Source: Micromonospora sp. RP3T (GTDB taxonomy: Bacteria; Actinomycetota; Actinomycetes; Mycobacteriales; Micromonosporaceae). From it: a stretch of DNA of 64,000 nt. The notes beneath the pieces are model-generated. The model was not told the origin of the DNA. It saw only the letters and a program-made list of their open reading frames with translations, and did not search any database. The stretch's first letter is position 1. Each line of letters starts with the position of its first letter. A program made the position numbers and the translations under genes. This document shows positions 61,230 through 64,000 of this stretch, piece after piece. Where the stretch lies: positions 186,001-250,000 of the forward strand of contig NZ_PYPS01000001.1 of NCBI RefSeq assembly GCF_003027925.1, read 5' to 3'.

Positions 61230-63419
61230 ATGACCCTGATCAGCTTCGTCGTGCCGGCCTACCGGGTGCAGGGCTACCTGCGGGAATGCCTCGACTCGAT
61301 CCTCGACCAGCCGTTCGGCGACGTCGAGGTGATCGCTGTGGACGACGCCTCCCCGGACGCCGGTGGCGAGATCCTGGCCGAGTACGCGGCCCGCGACCCC
61401 CGGGTCCGCCCGGTGCGGCTCGCCGACAACGTCGGGCTCGGTCCGGCCCGCAACGCCGGGCTGGACCGGGCCACCGGCGAGTACGTGTGGTTCGTCGACG
61501 GGGACGACTGGCTGGCGCCCGGCTGCCTGCCGCACGTCGCCGACCGGCTCCGCGACACCCGCCCGGACGTGCTGGTCGTGGACCACGTCCGGGCTCACTG
61601 GAACTTCGTCGGCACGCGCAGCGCCATGCGGGACGTCTTCCCGGAGTCGCCGGGCCCGGCCACGTTCACGCTGCGGGACCGGCCGGAGACGTTGCGGCTG
61701 CTGCACACCGCCTGGAACCGGCTGGTCCGCCGCGAGTTCCTGGTCGAGCACGGGCTGCGTTTCGCACCCGGCTGGTACGAGGACGTCTCGTTCAGCTATC
61801 CCGCGCTGATGGCCGCCGACCGGATCGGCGTGCTGGACCGGGTCTGCCTCAACTACCGGCAGCGCCGCACCGGCGCGATCACCCGGACCCGGGGCGACCG
61901 GCACTTCGAGGTGTTCGCCCAGTGGCACCGCGTGTTCCGGCTGATGGACCGGTGGGCCCCGGCGGTGGACGGGCTGCGGCCGGTGGTCTTCGAGCGGATG
62001 ATCTGGCACTACCTGACCGTGCTCGGCAACGGGGAGCGGATCGCGCCGGAGCTGCGCGCGCCCTTCTTCGCCCAGATGCACCAGGACTACAGGCGGTTCC
62101 GGCCGTCCGGCGGCTACCCGGTGCCGCCCGGTGTGGAAGGGCTGAAACACCGACTGGTGGCGGCGGGCCGGTGGCGGACGTTCAGCGCGCTGCGCGGTGC
62201 CCACCAGGCCGGGGAGACCGCCCGGCGGACGGCCGGCCGGGCCCGGCGGCGGGTGACGCCGGTGGTGCGGCGGACCGCCCGGCGGGCCCGCGACACCGCG
62301 TTGCACGAGTACTACCGGGCCGAGCTGCGCCGCCCGATCGACCCGACGCTGGCCGTCTACGCGGCCTACTGGTACCGGGGGTACGCGTGCAACCCGGCCG
62401 CCGTCTACGAGGCCGCCCGCCGGCTCGCCCCGCAGGTACGCGGCGTCTGGATCGTCCGGCGGGACCGGGTCGCCACGCTGCCGCCGGGCGTGGAGTACGT
62501 GGTCGCCGGCACCCCGGAGTACCACCGGGTGCTGGCCCGCGCCCACTGGCTGGTCAACAACGTCAACTTCCCGGACTTCGTCCGCAAGCGTCCCGGCTCG
62601 GTGCACGTGCAGACCCATCACGGCACGCCGGTGAAGGTGATGGGTCTGGACCAGCAGCGCTACCCGGTGGGCGCGATGGGCATGGACTTCGCCGGCCTGC
62701 TGCGCCGGGTGGACCGCTGGGACTACAGCGTCACCGCGAACGCCTTCTCCACCCAGATGTGGGAGCGGGCGTACCCGGCCGACCACACCACGCTGGAGGT
62801 CGGCTACCCGCGCAACGACCGGCTGGCCCGGGCCACCGCCGACGAGTGCCGCCAGGTCCGTGCCGCGCTGGGCATCGGCGCGGACGAGTACGTGGTGCTC
62901 TACGCGCCGACGCACCGCGAGCACCTGCCCGGCTGGCGTCCGCCGTTCGACCCGGACCGGATGCGGGACGTGCTCGGCCCGGCCGGGCGGCTGCTGATGC
63001 GCAGCCACTACTTCCACGACCGGGAGCGACGGCCGCGTGGGCCGGCCGCCGGCGGGGTGCTGGACGTCAGCGACCACGAGCGGGTGGAGGACCTCTACCT
63101 CGCCGCCGACGTGCTGGTCACCGACTATTCGTCGGCGATGTTCGACTACGCCGTGCTGGACCGGCCGATCGTGGTCTACGCGCCGGACTGGGACGCGTAC
63201 CGGGTGGCCCGGGGCGTCTACTTCGACCTGCTGGCCGAGCCGCCGGGCGCGGTCGCGACGGACTTCCCCGGGCTGCTGGACGTCTTCGGCTCCGGCGCGG
63301 TGAACGGCGGGGCGGCCGAGCGGGCGCGGGCCGCGTTCCGGGCCCGGTTCTGCGCGCTGGAGGACGGGCACGCTGCGGATCGGGTGGTCCGCCGCGTGTT
63401 CCTCGGCGAATCCACGTAA
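61230..63419 (+). CDS. GT2 / CDP-glycerol glycerophosphotransferase fusion
   Basis: 729 residues. The N-terminal GT2 domain (about 1-290) has 'VVPAYRVQGYLRECLDSIL' and 'DGDDWLAPG' (DxD). An Arg-rich linker (about 330-365) leads to a TagB/TagF-type domain (about 370-725) with 'VQTHHGTPVKVMGLD', 'LYAPTHREH' and 'VTDYSSAMFDYAVLDRP'. Such enzymes polymerise glycerol- or other polyol-phosphate. Intact in both halves. ATG at 61230 with GGAGGG. Confidence 0.9.
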   Translation: MTLISFVVPAYRVQGYLRECLDSILDQPFGDVEVIAVDDASPDAGGEILAEYAARDPRVRPVRLADNVGLGPARNAGLDRATGEYVWFVDGDDWLAPGCLPHVADRLRDTRPDVLVVDHVRAHWNFVGTRSAMRDVFPESPGPATFTLRDRPETLRLLHTAWNRLVRREFLVEHGLRFAPGWYEDVSFSYPALMAADRIGVLDRVCLNYRQRRTGAITRTRGDRHFEVFAQWHRVFRLMDRWAPAVDGLRPVVFERMIWHYLTVLGNGERIAPELRAPFFAQMHQDYRRFRPSGGYPVPPGVEGLKHRLVAAGRWRTFSALRGAHQAGETARRTAGRARRRVTPVVRRTARRARDTALHEYYRAELRRPIDPTLAVYAAYWYRGYACNPAAVYEAARRLAPQVRGVWIVRRDRVATLPPGVEYVVAGTPEYHRVLARAHWLVNNVNFPDFVRKRPGSVHVQTHHGTPVKVMGLDQQRYPVGAMGMDFAGLLRRVDRWDYSVTANAFSTQMWERAYPADHTTLEVGYPRNDRLARATADECRQVRAALGIGADEYVVLYAPTHREHLPGWRPPFDPDRMRDVLGPAGRLLMRSHYFHDRERRPRGPAAGGVLDVSDHERVEDLYLAADVLVTDYSSAMFDYAVLDRPIVVYAPDWDAYRVARGVYFDLLAEPPGAVATDFPGLLDVFGSGAVNGGAAERARAAFRARFCALEDGHAADRVVRRVFLGEST

Positions 63420-63523
63420 TAAGACTGTCACGAGCCGAACATGGCACGTTTACCCGATGTGCGAACCGGATGATCCTGGTCACAGTCATTCCCGGGTTCG
63501 GGCGAGCGACTGGGGAGGTGACG

Positions 63524-64000
63524 GTGGCCACCGTCGCGCTCAAGGATGTCACCAAGGTGTTCCAGGACGGAACAATCGCGGTCGACAACATAAATCTGGA
63601 CGTCAACGACGGCGAGTTCATGGTGCTGCTGGGCCCGTCGGGCTGCGGCAAGTCGACAGTGCTGCGGATGGTGGCCGGCCTGGAGGATCCGACCTCGGGC
63701 GCGGTCATGCTCGGCGGCGAGCTGGCCAACGACCTGCCGCCCCGGGACCGGAAGATCGCCATGGTCTTCCAGGACTTCGCGCTCTATCCGCACATGACCG
63801 TCGGTGACAACATCGGCTTCCCGCTGCGGCTCTCCGGCATCGAGCCCGGGGCGCGCGGCGAGCGGATCCAGGACGTGGCGGGCGCGCTCGGCATCGGCGA
63901 CGTGCTCGCGCGCAAGCCCAGCCAGCTCTCCGGCGGCCAGCGGCAGCGGGTGGCGATGGGCCGGGCGATCGTCCGGCGGCCCGGCCTGTTCCTGATGGAC
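63524..64000 (+). CDS. Sugar ABC transporter ATPase (UgpC/MsmK type), 3' end missing
   Basis: First 159 residues. Walker A 'LLGPSGCGKSTVLRMVAGLE', Q-loop 'VFQDFALYPHMTVGDNIGF', signature 'LSGGQRQRVAMGRAIVRRP' and the Walker B start 'LFLMD' at the window edge. The GTG at 63524 has GGGGAGG upstream; GTG 63518 is in frame too. Members energise uptake of sugars and share a C-terminal regulatory domain outside the window. It is likely a separate unit from the wall-polymer operon. Confidence 0.92.
   Translation, partial: MATVALKDVTKVFQDGTIAVDNINLDVNDGEFMVLLGPSGCGKSTVLRMVAGLEDPTSGAVMLGGELANDLPPRDRKIAMVFQDFALYPHMTVGDNIGFPLRLSGIEPGARGERIQDVAGALGIGDVLARKPSQLSGGQRQRVAMGRAIVRRPGLFLMD

Overview
The window is 64 kb of very GC-rich actinobacterial chromosome: dense short-spaced genes, many GTG starts, almost no AT-rich intergenic DNA. 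Gene content (SepH, F420-type PPOX proteins, Ku with a lysine-rich tail, DUF3027/DUF2530, futalosine-route menaquinone genes, mycobacterial-type SerC) and the style of the dispersed palindromes suggest a Micromonosporaceae member, most likely Micromonospora or a close relative. This assignment rests on recognition, not on a search. I see no tRNA, rRNA, CRISPR array, phage gene or transposase. About 64 genes are supported, of which the first (VOC protein) and last (sugar ABC ATPase) are cut by the window edges.

Region by region. 0-9 kb: an OafA-type acyltransferase, a PPOX flavoprotein, a DUF2231-Hsp20-GT9 run, and a convergent HldE-GT2 pair. GT9 plus HldE point to ADP-heptose glycosylation in a Gram-positive cell. 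8.5-16.7 kb: household and metabolic genes (DJ-1/PfpI, DHA2 exporter, Nudix, acyl-CoA ligase, quinone reductase, HAD, SCO6745-like, FKBP). 16.8-20.2 kb: an F420 PPOX gene bracketed by inverted repeats, then a bacterial NHEJ locus with Ku divergent from separate ligase and polymerase genes. 20.1-25.9 kb: accessory-looking DNA with a DUF4267/TetR pair and visible operators, TIGR03089, a GNAT and a single-domain GntR gene bounded by large palindromes, and a secreted M43-like metalloprotease. 26-33 kb: a membrane pentapeptide-repeat protein, XPB helicase, an L,D-transpeptidase lipoprotein and a helicase-associated/WYL-like protein.

33-49 kb is a conserved actinobacterial backbone (cold-shock protein, MFS, DUF3027, DUF2530, MarR, SepH, SerC, citrate synthase, PdxH). 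It carries menaquinone genes mqnB and mqnD, which are separated by a divergently oriented XRE-GNAT fusion gene. That gene has DnaA-box-like repeats in front and a 15-bp tandem repeat inside. 49-57.6 kb: MFS, aldose epimerase, nitroreductase, acyl-CoA dehydrogenase, DUF4230, PspC, an alpha/beta hydrolase with a divergent MarR regulator, and serine dehydratase. 57.7-63.4 kb is a compact wall-polymer operon: TagG-like permease, TagH-like ATPase, a DUF5941/CDP-alcohol phosphotransferase fusion, and a GT2/CDP-glycerol glycerophosphotransferase fusion.

The strongest unexplained non-coding signals are: five copies of a ~54-bp bipartite GGGGCCCC repeat, mostly touching stop codons; two larger palindromes with GATCTT/AAGATC arms around the GNAT-GntR islet; a 27-bp motif shared by two accessory islets; and the tandem TTATCCACA repeats.
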